From assembly GCA_026645375.1 (NCBI GenBank), contig JAPFFX010000061.1, positions 1 to 12,417 of the forward strand: 12,417 nt of DNA. The letters are read 5' to 3'. The first letter of the stretch is position 1, and every line of letters starts with the position of its first letter. Below the pieces are notes generated by a model. That model was not told the origin of the DNA. It saw only the letters and a list, made by a program, of their open reading frames with translations, and did not search any database. Position numbers and translations under genes: made by a program. Origin of the DNA: Citricoccus sp. WCRC_4 (GTDB lineage Bacteria; Actinomycetota; Actinomycetes; Actinomycetales; Micrococcaceae). Positions 1 to 6,685 of this stretch are shown here, in pieces.

Positions 1-6
1 GGATCT

Positions 7-2226
7 TCAGCACGTGTTCCTGAGGCCCGATCGGCTGATCAGGATGCCCTGGCGCAGGAGGGCCTCGACGATCGCCTTGGCCAGGTGGGGATCGGGCTGG
101 CCCTGATCGTTGACGAGGGCCAGGCCGAAGAACAGTCCTCGTCCCTTGGCCGCCGCTACCCGGGGGTGTCGCTCCACCAACTCCGCCAGTTGTCGGACGA
201 CGTGGCGGCCCAGGTCGCCGGAGCGGTTGATGAGGTCTCGGTCGCGGACCTCGGCCAGCACGGCCCTACCGGCTGCCGCGGCGACCGGGGTGCCGGCGAA
301 GGTGTTGAAGTACATGTTGGTGCTGCTGAACCCTTCCATCAGGGGCTGGGCGGTGACCACCCCGCCCAGTGGATATCCGTTGCCGAGGGGCTTGCCCAGT
401 GTCACCAGGTCCGGCGTGATCCCGGTGGCCTGGTGCCCCCACCAATGGTCCCCGAGCCGGCCCAGACCGGCCTGGACCTCGTCGGAGATCACCAGCCCCC
501 CGGCAGCGCGGATCCTCTCGGTCAGCCCCTGCAGGTATCCCTCGGGCAGTCGGGGCAGTCCTTCGGTGGAGAAGGCCGGGTCGATCAGCAGGGCCGCCAC
601 GCCGTGTCCGGACTCGTGGAGAAAGGCGATCGCCTCGTCGACGTGTGCCAGGGCCGTGGCGAGTAGTTCATTGGGGTTCTGGCCGGACGGGGCGTCCAGG
701 TCCGGGACGGGGATGGCCCGGACGTGGGCACCGAAGGGCTCGGAGACCTCCAGCCCGGTGGTCAGGGCGGCCAGGGTGATGGTGTTGCCGTGGTAGCTGT
801 GGTCGGTGACGATGACGCCGGTACGCCCCGTGCGGTGGCGGGCGATACGCAGCGCCAGGTCGTTGGCCTCGGAGCCGCTGTTGGTGAAGTAGACCCGGTC
901 CAGGGCGGTGTCGAAGGTAGCCAGCAGCTGCTCGGCGTAGTCCACCACGTGCTCGCTCAGATACCGGGTGTGCACGTTGTATGTGGACAATTGCGCGCAC
1001 ACCGCCTCGGCGACCCGAGGGTTGGAGTGCCCGACCTGAGGGACATTGTTGTACCCGTCTAGGTAGCGTCGCCCGTCAGCGTCGGTGAGCCAGACCCCGT
1101 CACCGGCCACGAAGTGCCGGGGCCGGTTGTAGAACAGGGGGGAGTACGGGCCCAGGGTGTGGGCTCGGCGCTCCAGCAGTCGTAGGTCGTGCTCGGACAT
1201 CTCGGTCATCGCGTCCTCTTCCTCGACGGCGGGTGTTTCGGTGAACTGGCGGCACATCTGCACGAGGACCGGCAGAAGATCGGTGCGCAGGAAGACGCTC
1301 GTCTCGTCCTCGGGTCGGTCGGCGGCCCACCCCAGGTACGTCAGGCCTCGCGTCAACACCAGGGCATCCAGGGCGTCCATGGCCTGCCGGGGGATCTGGA
1401 CGTGGCGCTGGTATCCGCCCAGCAGAGCGGTGCGGTACTCCTCGGCGCGCGGATGGCGGTGGTACCAGAACAGCACGGTGGCCAGGTCGAACAGCCACCA
1501 GCCCTCGCCGAAGTCGTCGAAGTCGATGATGGTCAACCCCTCGGGGGAGACCAACACGTTCTCGGGGCTGAAATCGGCGTGGATCACGCCGTAGACATCC
1601 GGGCCCGTCCCCAGCTCGGTCAGTTGGTCGCGGATCCGTTCCAGCGCCGCCTCGATCGCGGCCCGGTCGTCGTCGGTCTCAGCCAGTCGTCGCGGGTCTC
1701 CCCACAGCGGCTGGTCACCGGTCAGCCCGTCCACGTCCCAGGCTTGGCGGGAGTATCCGGGGATCCGTCCCAGCTTCTGCGAGGTTTGATGGAACTTCCC
1801 ACACAGTTCTCCGAGTTGTTCGAAGTGCTCCGCGGCCGGGTTCTCCTGGCCTGTCCATGCCCGGCCGACATCGCCCAGGGGCGTTGAATCGGTCACCCAC
1901 CGTTGGGCGTCCACGTAGTAACCTCGACCCTCCTCGTCCCGCACGCGGGCGAACAGTTCTCCCTGGAGGGTGCGCACCACCTCGGAAACCGGCACGCCGG
2001 CAGCGCGTAGCGAGACCATGAAGGCGCTCTCGGTGAACACCTCGGCGTCCGTGCGATGCCCGCAGCGGTGAATACGCAGCGCAAAGGGACCTGAGGAATC
2101 GTCGACGCGGAACACCACGTTCTCCCGGTGTTTCACGAACTCGACACGCGCCTGGTCCTCCATGCCGAACACACCCAGCGCCCGTCGAGCCAGATCCAGT
2201 GCCACCTCACGCGATAGCTCAGCCAT
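7..2226 (-). CDS. APH-like kinase / class III PLP phospho-lyase fusion, 3' end frameshifted and incomplete at window edge
   Basis: Two enzymes in one chain of 739 visible residues. Residues 1 to about 330 are an aminoglycoside-phosphotransferase-fold kinase with the catalytic loop HADFSPEN (H216, D218, N223) and the metal-binding IDFDDFG (234-240). Residues about 345 onward are a class III aminotransferase fold with GSEAN (451-455), DEVQAGLGR (582-590) and the PLP lysine K612 in LGKPLGNG. The PLP part resembles AGXT2L1/AGXT2L2 (ethanolamine-phosphate and phosphohydroxylysine phospho-lyases), known in bacteria as fusions to such kinases. Inferred role: a cytosolic enzyme phosphorylates an amino alcohol, then eliminates phosphate and ammonia to give an aldehyde or ketone. 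The true substrate is unknown. Start chosen at 2226, where GGGAGAA precedes the ATG by about 7 bases; an ATG at 2253 lacks this. The last five residues (LRNTC) are out of frame: the next frame reads GPQEHVLKI, the expected family motif, so one base seems missing near 23-28. The gene should continue past position 1. Confidence 0.85.
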   Translation of the reverse strand: MAELSREVALDLARRALGVFGMEDQARVEFVKHRENVVFRVDDSSGPFALRIHRCGHRTDAEVFTESAFMVSLRAAGVPVSEVVRTLQGELFARVRDEEGRGYYVDAQRWVTDSTPLGDVGRAWTGQENPAAEHFEQLGELCGKFHQTSQKLGRIPGYSRQAWDVDGLTGDQPLWGDPRRLAETDDDRAAIEAALERIRDQLTELGTGPDVYGVIHADFSPENVLVSPEGLTIIDFDDFGEGWWLFDLATVLFWYHRHPRAEEYRTALLGGYQRHVQIPRQAMDALDALVLTRGLTYLGWAADRPEDETSVFLRTDLLPVLVQMCRQFTETPAVEEEDAMTEMSEHDLRLLERRAHTLGPYSPLFYNRPRHFVAGDGVWLTDADGRRYLDGYNNVPQVGHSNPRVAEAVCAQLSTYNVHTRYLSEHVVDYAEQLLATFDTALDRVYFTNSGSEANDLALRIARHRTGRTGVIVTDHSYHGNTITLAALTTGLEVSEPFGAHVRAIPVPDLDAPSGQNPNELLATALAHVDEAIAFLHESGHGVAALLIDPAFSTEGLPRLPEGYLQGLTERIRAAGGLVISDEVQAGLGRLGDHWWGHQATGITPDLVTLGKPLGNGYPLGGVVTAQPLMEGFSSTNMYFNTFAGTPVAAAAGRAVLAEVRDRDLINRSGDLGRHVVRQLAELVERHPRVAAAKGRGLFFGLALVNDQGQPDPHLAKAIVEALLRQGILISRSGLRNTC
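1207..1224 (-). promoter_or_regulatory. Internal ribosome site and possible start before the PLP domain
   Basis: Inside the fusion gene, the linker between kinase and lyase domains encodes EEED on a purine-rich GAGGAAGAGG, ending five bases before an in-frame ATG (M340, at 1209-1207). This Met lies at the expected beginning of a stand-alone phospho-lyase. It could yield a separate lyase chain, or be a relic of two genes that fused. The acidic linker codons alone would also produce this sequence, so the function is only suggested. Confidence 0.35.
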
Positions 2227-2312
2227 CCAAGTTCTCCCTTCGACGAACCACATCGGCCCGTCACGTCAACTGTCCACCAGCGTGACACCGTACACGCGGA
2301 CTTTTGAACCTC

Positions 2313-2349
2313 AGTCTGGAAACCAGACTACAAGTCTGGTTTTCAGACG
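2313..2349. promoter_or_regulatory. Operator array of four phased half-sites in the divergent intergenic region
   Basis: Half-sites AGTCTGG, CCAGACT, AGTCTGG and a degenerate TCAGACG begin at 2313, 2323, 2333 and 2343, exactly 10 bp apart. Neighbouring half-sites form perfect 7-bp inverted repeats with 3-bp spacers (AAA, ACA); the fourth half-site is imperfect. The array centre (2331) is 105 bp from the kinase-lyase ATG (2226) and 105 bp from the dehydrogenase ATG (2436). This fits cooperative binding of a dimeric regulator on one DNA face controlling both directions. The regulator is not encoded in this window and its family cannot be told from the site. Clear -35/-10 boxes were not resolved. 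Confidence 0.7.
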
Positions 2350-2435
2350 CCCATCCCATGCGCCGGCCAACGTGAGTACGGTCACTTCCAGCAATCACCG
2401 ACGGCGGTCGGGCGCGCCTACCCAGAGGAGTTCTG

Positions 2436-3215
2436 ATGGCGGTCGAAACAAGTGTTGGACTCGGGATGCCCCAACGGGTGGTCATCACCGGGGGATCCTC
2501 GGGGATCGGCCTGGGCACTGCACGGTTATTCCTAGACGCCGGGGCCCAGGTCGGCATCATCGGCCGGGATGCCGAGAAGCTGAACACGGTGGCCATCGAG
2601 TTGGGCCGGGTCGCCCCCGAGAGGGTCTTCTGGGCCCGGGCTGATACTGCAGACGAGCACGAGATCGAGCTGGCCATCGACACGTTGGCCGCACAGGTGG
2701 GTGGCATCGACACCCTGGTTACGGCCGCCGGGATCGAGGGTGAGATGGGCGCAGCCTGCCAGGACGTCACGGCCTCGTCCTTCCGTGAGGTCCTGGGGGT
2801 GAACGTGGTGGGCAGTTTCTTGGCCATTCGCCAGGCGTTGCCGTACCTGAAGGACTCCGAGCATGGCAGCGCGGTGATCGTCGGATCGGACTCCGGCTTC
2901 GTCGCCGTACCCGGCATGTTGGCCTACAACGCCGCCAAGGGGGCCCTGGTCCAGCTCACCCGGGCCCTGGCGGTGGAACTGTTCGAAACCCACGGGGTGC
3001 GGGTCAACAGTGTCTGCCCGTCCATCGTGGACACTCCCATGGCCCGACGCGGACTCGGTGTGGAGTCCTTTGAGGAGGAGCCCTATCCGGTCCAGGACCC
3101 AGCGGACATTGCCTGGTCCATCGCTTACTTGGCCTCTAGCCGCTCCCGGGCGGTCAACGGGGTCAACCTGCTCTCGGACTTTGGCTACACCGGCCGGTCC
3201 TCCTTCCCCGCCTGA
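2436..3215 (+). CDS. Short-chain dehydrogenase/reductase (classical SDR)
   Basis: A 259-residue NAD(P)-dependent oxidoreductase of the classical SDR family, the usual length. Visible motifs: the dinucleotide-binding TGGSSGIG (18-25), AAG (97-99) in place of the usual NAG, N123, the serine region IVGSDSG (148-154), and the catalytic YNAAK (Y164, K168), followed by the family's N191-CPSIVDTPM segment after the active site. The start is supported by AGAGGAG five bases before the ATG. It is divergent from the kinase-lyase gene across the phased operator and is followed after 20 bp by the amidohydrolase remnant and then an MFS gene, so it is probably the first gene of a catabolic operon. A role in oxidising or reducing the alcohol or carbonyl produced by the pathway is inferred; SDR substrate cannot be read from sequence. 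Confidence 0.9.
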   Translation: MAVETSVGLGMPQRVVITGGSSGIGLGTARLFLDAGAQVGIIGRDAEKLNTVAIELGRVAPERVFWARADTADEHEIELAIDTLAAQVGGIDTLVTAAGIEGEMGAACQDVTASSFREVLGVNVVGSFLAIRQALPYLKDSEHGSAVIVGSDSGFVAVPGMLAYNAAKGALVQLTRALAVELFETHGVRVNSVCPSIVDTPMARRGLGVESFEEEPYPVQDPADIAWSIAYLASSRSRAVNGVNLLSDFGYTGRSSFPA

Positions 3216-3235
3216 GCCCAGGAAAGAACACCATC

Positions 3236-3443
3236 ATGAGCCTGCACACCACCTCCGCGCCTGGCGGAGGTGGTCGGCACCCTGGCCCCGGGCAAAGCCG
3301 CGGATTTCGTGGTCCTGAGCGACAACCCCCATGAGGTCGAGTTCGAGCAGATCCCGCGGATCACCGCCCGACAGACCTGGTTCGCCGGCACCGGAGTCTT
3401 CAGCGTCGCCGCGCAAATCCCTAGTGCCACAGCACACGCCTGA
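3236..3443 (+). pseudogene. Amidohydrolase (YtcJ-like) remnant, internal deletion
   Basis: An AGGAAAG ribosome site and ATG at 3236 begin a frame (MSLHTTS) that runs only 33 codons. From 3261, in a different frame, the sequence encodes LAEVVGTLAPGKAADFVVL and continues SDNPHEVEFEQIPRI, RQTWFAG and FSVAAQ up to the TGA at 3443. This is the characteristic C-terminal beta-sandwich tail of metal-dependent amidohydrolases, closest in style to the YtcJ-like group (GxLxPGKxADFVVL, then a TW(F/V)xG segment). The full enzyme is normally 500 residues or more, so the metal-binding barrel is gone and the start and tail are joined out of frame. The junction lies in a perfect hairpin (3248-3274). The gene was presumably the second member of the operon; the remaining piece cannot be an active enzyme. 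Confidence 0.8.
3248..3274. repeat. Perfect 11-bp inverted repeat at the deletion junction
   Basis: ACCACCTCCGC (3248-3258) and GCGGAGGTGGT (3264-3274) flank a 5-base loop. The hairpin spans the point where the amidohydrolase start is joined to its tail, which suggests the deletion arose by fold-back or template switching at this palindrome. No T-run follows, so it is not an obvious terminator, but it could weaken read-through towards the MFS gene. Confidence 0.75.
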
Positions 3444-3512
3444 ACCCCTTCCCATGCCTAGCCCGCTGGGGCTTGCCGGGACACCCCACCCTTCCAGTGC
3501 AAGGACACATCC

Positions 3513-4673
3513 ATGACTACCATCCTGCAGGCCCCCCGGACCGTGACCGGTTCAGACCGGGGCACCTACACCTACATCTCTGTCTTCAGCGCCGTTCTCT
3601 ACACCGTCCTGCTGACCGCCCCCGTCGTCGCCGGCAAGCTCGCCGAGCAGTTTGCCCTCGAGCCCCTCCAGATCGGAGCCTTGTTCTCCGCAGAGCTCGG
3701 CGCCTTCAGCCTGGCAACCGTGCCGGCGTACCTGTGGCTGAGAAGGCTGAACCTGCGCACGGCCACGTACCTGTTCGCCACGATCGTGATCCTGGGCAAT
3801 CTCGTCTCCGGCTTCATCGACGACTATGGCTGGCTGGTCGCGGCCCGGGTCATCACCTCGCTGGCGGCCGGGTCGATCACGGTGATCATCCTGACCCTGA
3901 GCGGCCGAACCGCGAACCCCAGCCGCGCCTTCGGACTGTTCGTCGTCTTCCAACTGGCCATGGGAGCGCTCATCCTGGCCGTGTTCCCCAGCCTCTACGC
4001 CGGCACGGGAGTCGCCGCCATCTACTGGACCCTGGCCGGGCTGACCGCTCTGTGCCTGCCCGTGGTGTCCAAGATCGATGGTGAGGCGTTGCGTGCCACC
4101 CCGGCCACCGACGCGACTTCTGGATCGAAACCGCCGATGGCACGTCTGGTAGCCGGCCTGGCCGCGGTCCTGCTGTTCTACGTGGCCCTGAGCGGAGTGT
4201 GGTCGTTCATGGCCCAGATCTCCGCCGAAGCCGGCATCGACCTGTCTGCCACCAGCGTGGTCCTGGCGATCGCCACGGTCGCCGGTATTGCCTCGGCCCT
4301 GCTGGCCACCATCTTGGGCGAGACGCCGCGGCGCAAGCTCTACCTCCGCCTCGGATACGTAGGCATGGCCGTGAGCATCGCCCTGCTGTTCGGCACCCCC
4401 GGACTGGTGCAATTCGCTCTCGCCGCAGTGGTCTTCAAGTTCGCCTGGACCCTCATCCTGCCCTACCTGCTCTCCACCCTCAGCGATCTCGGCGGCCACC
4501 AGATAATGAACACCACCAACCTGATGATCGGCGCCGGCTTCGCTCTGGGCCCGGTAATCAGTGGTGTACTCATCGAGTCCGGCGGCTTCACCGGCATGAT
4601 CACGTTTTCCCTGGTGGCCGTTCTGGCGTCCTTGCTTTGCGTGCTGGTGGTGCAGCGCAGAACACGACACTGA
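3513..4673 (+). CDS. MFS transporter
   Basis: A 386-residue, very hydrophobic protein with about 12 predicted membrane segments in two halves, separated by a polar loop at about residues 187-210. The first helix begins near residue 20 after a short cytoplasmic tail. The cytoplasmic loop between helices 8 and 9 reads GETPRRKLYL (269-278), a typical MFS basic loop; the loop 2-3 copy (WLRRLNLR) is degenerate. AAGGACA lies seven bases before the ATG. It follows the dehydrogenase and amidohydrolase remnant on the same strand and is probably co-transcribed, about 70 bp downstream of the remnant. Likely job: import of the pathway substrate or export of a product across the inner membrane. Substrate is not predictable from sequence. 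Confidence 0.85.
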   Translation: MTTILQAPRTVTGSDRGTYTYISVFSAVLYTVLLTAPVVAGKLAEQFALEPLQIGALFSAELGAFSLATVPAYLWLRRLNLRTATYLFATIVILGNLVSGFIDDYGWLVAARVITSLAAGSITVIILTLSGRTANPSRAFGLFVVFQLAMGALILAVFPSLYAGTGVAAIYWTLAGLTALCLPVVSKIDGEALRATPATDATSGSKPPMARLVAGLAAVLLFYVALSGVWSFMAQISAEAGIDLSATSVVLAIATVAGIASALLATILGETPRRKLYLRLGYVGMAVSIALLFGTPGLVQFALAAVVFKFAWTLILPYLLSTLSDLGGHQIMNTTNLMIGAGFALGPVISGVLIESGGFTGMITFSLVAVLASLLCVLVVQRRTRH

Positions 4674-5413
4674 TCGGCTGCACTCGGCGGCCATAGCCGG
4701 GCGAGGGCCCTCACCTTCATCATCATCACCCCCCACCCTGCTGACCGCCCGATCCTGTGCCCTGCAGGGCCGCGGTGACACAGGCGGCTCGGGGTCGCAC
4801 CTGATCCGCCAGAACCGCCCGTGCGTGTTGGTCGAGGGCACATGATGAATGAACGAACCGGCAGCAGACGCAGGCGCATGCCGGAGTGAATATCACGGTG
4901 GTGAGGTCGACGTAAGTTGTTGCGGTATTCCGGCCGACGGTCTGCGGACATCCTTGTCAAGGACTATAGGACTGCAGTCACCTTTTGGTGCGCGAGTGCG
5001 GCCACAAAGATGTGCCACAGCTTGTTTTCGGTACCGCGTAGGACTCATTTGCGTTACTGACCTGCGGTCTGTCGGTATCCCTCAGCGGTTGTGACTCACC
5101 TACGCTTCGGGGCGTGGTCGACGTTGCTCCACAACCCCGATAGATCGGTTCAGGGTGTGTCGCATAGCGCCCCGTCACCGGAACGAACCACCGGACCGGT
5201 CACACGGGATGCCCCTAGCGGTGTTCCGCTGTTGGTCGACTCCAGTTGCGGGTGTGTCCGATGGGGGGTTCCGCCTGCGGGTGTTGGGTGATTATTCAAC
5301 TGGAGGACCCGCGCCTGGATCACGCTGGCCGTAGTCAAGCCCCGTGCCATTGCTGTGCGGAGGGCCGCAGGAGTTGCCGGGCGTATTCCGCGGCTTGAGG
5401 CGTCACGGCGCTG
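4674..5413. other. Gene-poor stretch with inverted repeats
   Basis: I find no ORF here with family motifs, a credible ribosome site and codon use like the neighbours; base composition from about 4850 is less GC-rich than the flanks. Structures seen: a nested fold with outer arms GGTTGTG (5087-5093) and CACAACC (5130-5136) and inner arms CTACGC/GCGTGG (5100-5105, 5112-5117); a perfect 9-bp inverted repeat CTCCAGTTG (5240-5248) and CAACTGGAG (5297-5305); and GGGTGTGTC repeated at 5153 and 5250. It may be a decayed insertion or a structured transcript; neither is shown. Confidence 0.5.
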
Positions 5414-5456
5414 GGCATCTCATGCCTTGACAGGCATATGCCTGAGGCGGAATGAT
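5414..5456 (+). promoter_or_regulatory. Promoter and palindromic operator of the ArsR operon
   Basis: A perfect 14-bp palindrome CAGGCATATGCCTG (5431-5444) lies just upstream of the ArsR gene. A second dyad GGCAT-CTC-ATGCC (5414-5426) precedes it, so GGCAT/ATGCC half-sites occur at 5414, 5422, 5433 and 5438. A TTGACA at 5427-5432 and a poor -10 candidate AATGAT at 5451-5456 (18 bp apart) bracket the palindrome. A repressor bound there would block polymerase, which fits autoregulation by ArsR-type proteins. The -10 call is weak. Confidence 0.55.
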
Positions 5457-5462
5457 GTGGCC

Positions 5463-5792
5463 ATGGTCGACGCTGAGGTGTTCACGGTGATCGGAGATCC
5501 GACCCGACGACGCATCCTCGAACTCTTGCGCGAGAGGGAGTGGTCGGTCGGTGAGCTGGTCACCGAGTTGAAGGTCCCGCAGCCGAACGTGTCCAAGCAC
5601 CTGCGCGTTCTGGATAGGGCGGCGCTGGTACGGGTTCGCACCGATGGGCCTCGACGGCACTACGTCCTCGAACCGGAGGGGCTGCGTGACCTCGACGCAT
5701 GGCTCGCACCGTTCCGCGAGATCTGGGCCGACCGGCTCGACGCGCTGGAACGCCATCTGGACCAGATGAACGATCTGACGAACGAGGAGTAG
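5463..5792 (+). CDS. ArsR-family winged-helix repressor
   Basis: A 109-residue DNA-binding protein with the ArsR winged-helix layout: FTVIGDPTRRRILELL (7-22), helix-turn-helix SVGELVTELKVPQPNVSKHL (28-47) with recognition helix at about 38-50, and a wing RTDGPRRHYVL (59-69). It has no cysteine and lacks the ELCVC metal site, so classical metal sensing by that site is excluded. Start: ATG 5463 matches the usual family N-terminus. It could be leaderless if the promoter at 5427-5456 is right; alternatively GTG at 5457 sits six bases after GAGGCGG and would add two residues. The next gene starts 3 bp after the stop. ArsR genes paired with SRPBCC genes are a common arrangement in which the repressor controls its partner. 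The inducer is unknown. Confidence 0.88.
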   Translation: MVDAEVFTVIGDPTRRRILELLREREWSVGELVTELKVPQPNVSKHLRVLDRAALVRVRTDGPRRHYVLEPEGLRDLDAWLAPFREIWADRLDALERHLDQMNDLTNEE

Positions 5793-5795
5793 CTC

Positions 5796-6374
5796 ATGAG
5801 CCAGCAACACACACGACTGGGCACGGTCGAGCGCGACGGTGACACGTTGAGATTGCGATATGAACGAAGCCTGGCGCATCCTCCGGCCACGGTGTGGCGT
5901 GCCCTCACCGAATCAGCCAGCCTGCGGCACTGGTTTCCGGCCGACATCGTCGGTGATCGGATCGCCGGCGCGCAGGTCCAACTTCCCTTCTGGCCGGAGG
6001 GCGCACAGGAGAGCATGGAGATGCTTGACGAGGCTGGCGTGGACACCACCGACATGGACCTCAATGAGGTGCTCCCCGGCCTGATCCGCGCGTTCGACCC
6101 ACCGCGTCTCTTCGAGCTGGTTTGGGGCAATCCTGAGGGCAAGGCCGATGTCCTGCGGTTCGAACTCCAGCCGGACGACGGTGGAACCCGGCTGGTTTTC
6201 ACCACCTGGCCGGGTGAGCCCGGGCCACTCGGGCACGCCGGGACAAGCGCGGGCTGGCACGCCTGCCTGGACTCACTGGAAACCCTGATGGATACCGGTG
6301 CAGCCGTGCCGGTCGACCGGCACGCCATCCAGCAACTGCGGGAGGCCTACGCCACCCTGATGGCCAAGGCCTGA
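5796..6374 (+). CDS. SRPBCC / AHSA1-like START-fold protein
   Basis: A 192-residue protein of the SRPBCC superfamily (AHSA1/CalC-like ligand-binding fold). Typical features are the first helix AHPPATVWRALTE (27-39) followed by LRHWF (43-47), the core strands ending RLFELVWG (104-111) and RLVFTTWP (132-139), and the C-terminal helix GWHACLDSLETLM (153-165), as in ArsR-linked members. A polar segment at about 66-96 is an insertion relative to the shortest members. GAGGAG lies six bases before the ATG, overlapping the end of the ArsR gene, which suggests translational coupling. Proteins of this type bind hydrophobic ligands in a cavity; their chemistry is usually unknown, and no function beyond ligand binding can be assigned here. 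Confidence 0.85.
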   Translation: MSQQHTRLGTVERDGDTLRLRYERSLAHPPATVWRALTESASLRHWFPADIVGDRIAGAQVQLPFWPEGAQESMEMLDEAGVDTTDMDLNEVLPGLIRAFDPPRLFELVWGNPEGKADVLRFELQPDDGGTRLVFTTWPGEPGPLGHAGTSAGWHACLDSLETLMDTGAAVPVDRHAIQQLREAYATLMAKA

Positions 6375-6576
6375 GAACTCCAACCCTTCTCGCTCTGGCT
6401 GCGCCACTGACGCGAACAGACGGCGACGGGCCGCTGCTCCCGCTTCACCCGACACGGACCCGGACAAATCGCGGTAGGCAGGGCCGGGAGATGACCTGTT
6501 CGCCCTTGCCTGTCCCAGGCGACTACAGCACGTGAGTTGGGATCCATCCCTGAACGCAGCGTCCGGGCGGAGGCAA

Positions 6577-6611
6577 CCAGGACCCCACCTGCCGTGCGGG
6601 TGGGGTCCTGG
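6577..6611. terminator. Hairpin between converging genes, likely bidirectional terminator
   Basis: A perfect 13-bp stem, CCAGGACCCCACC (6577-6589) with GGTGGGGTCCTGG (6599-6611), around a 9-base loop. It lies between the SRPBCC gene (plus, ending 6374) and the PRC-barrel gene (minus, ending 6686). No T-run follows on either side, as is common for hairpins of high-GC actinomycetes. The rest of 6375-6685 shows no gene. Confidence 0.65.
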
Positions 6612-6685
6612 CGGGATCACCGACGCTCTGTCTTCAGATGCCGACAGGGCCGGTGGGGAGGGGCCTGGAGGGTAGGCGGTGAAGG

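Noticed and set aside
4700..4770. Short perfect palindromes GAGGGCCCTC and CCCTGCAGGG after the MFS gene
   Set aside because: They have no loop and no T-run, so they cannot form terminator hairpins; such palindromes are frequent in GC-rich DNA.
3552..4841. Long minus-strand open frame opposite the MFS gene
   Set aside because: It is rich in G, Q, D and H with no family motif, and is the antisense of a clear membrane protein. Typical high-GC shadow frame.
4849..5094. 81-codon plus-strand frame in the gap before ArsR
   Set aside because: No ribosome site, no family resemblance, and cysteine-rich random-looking composition.
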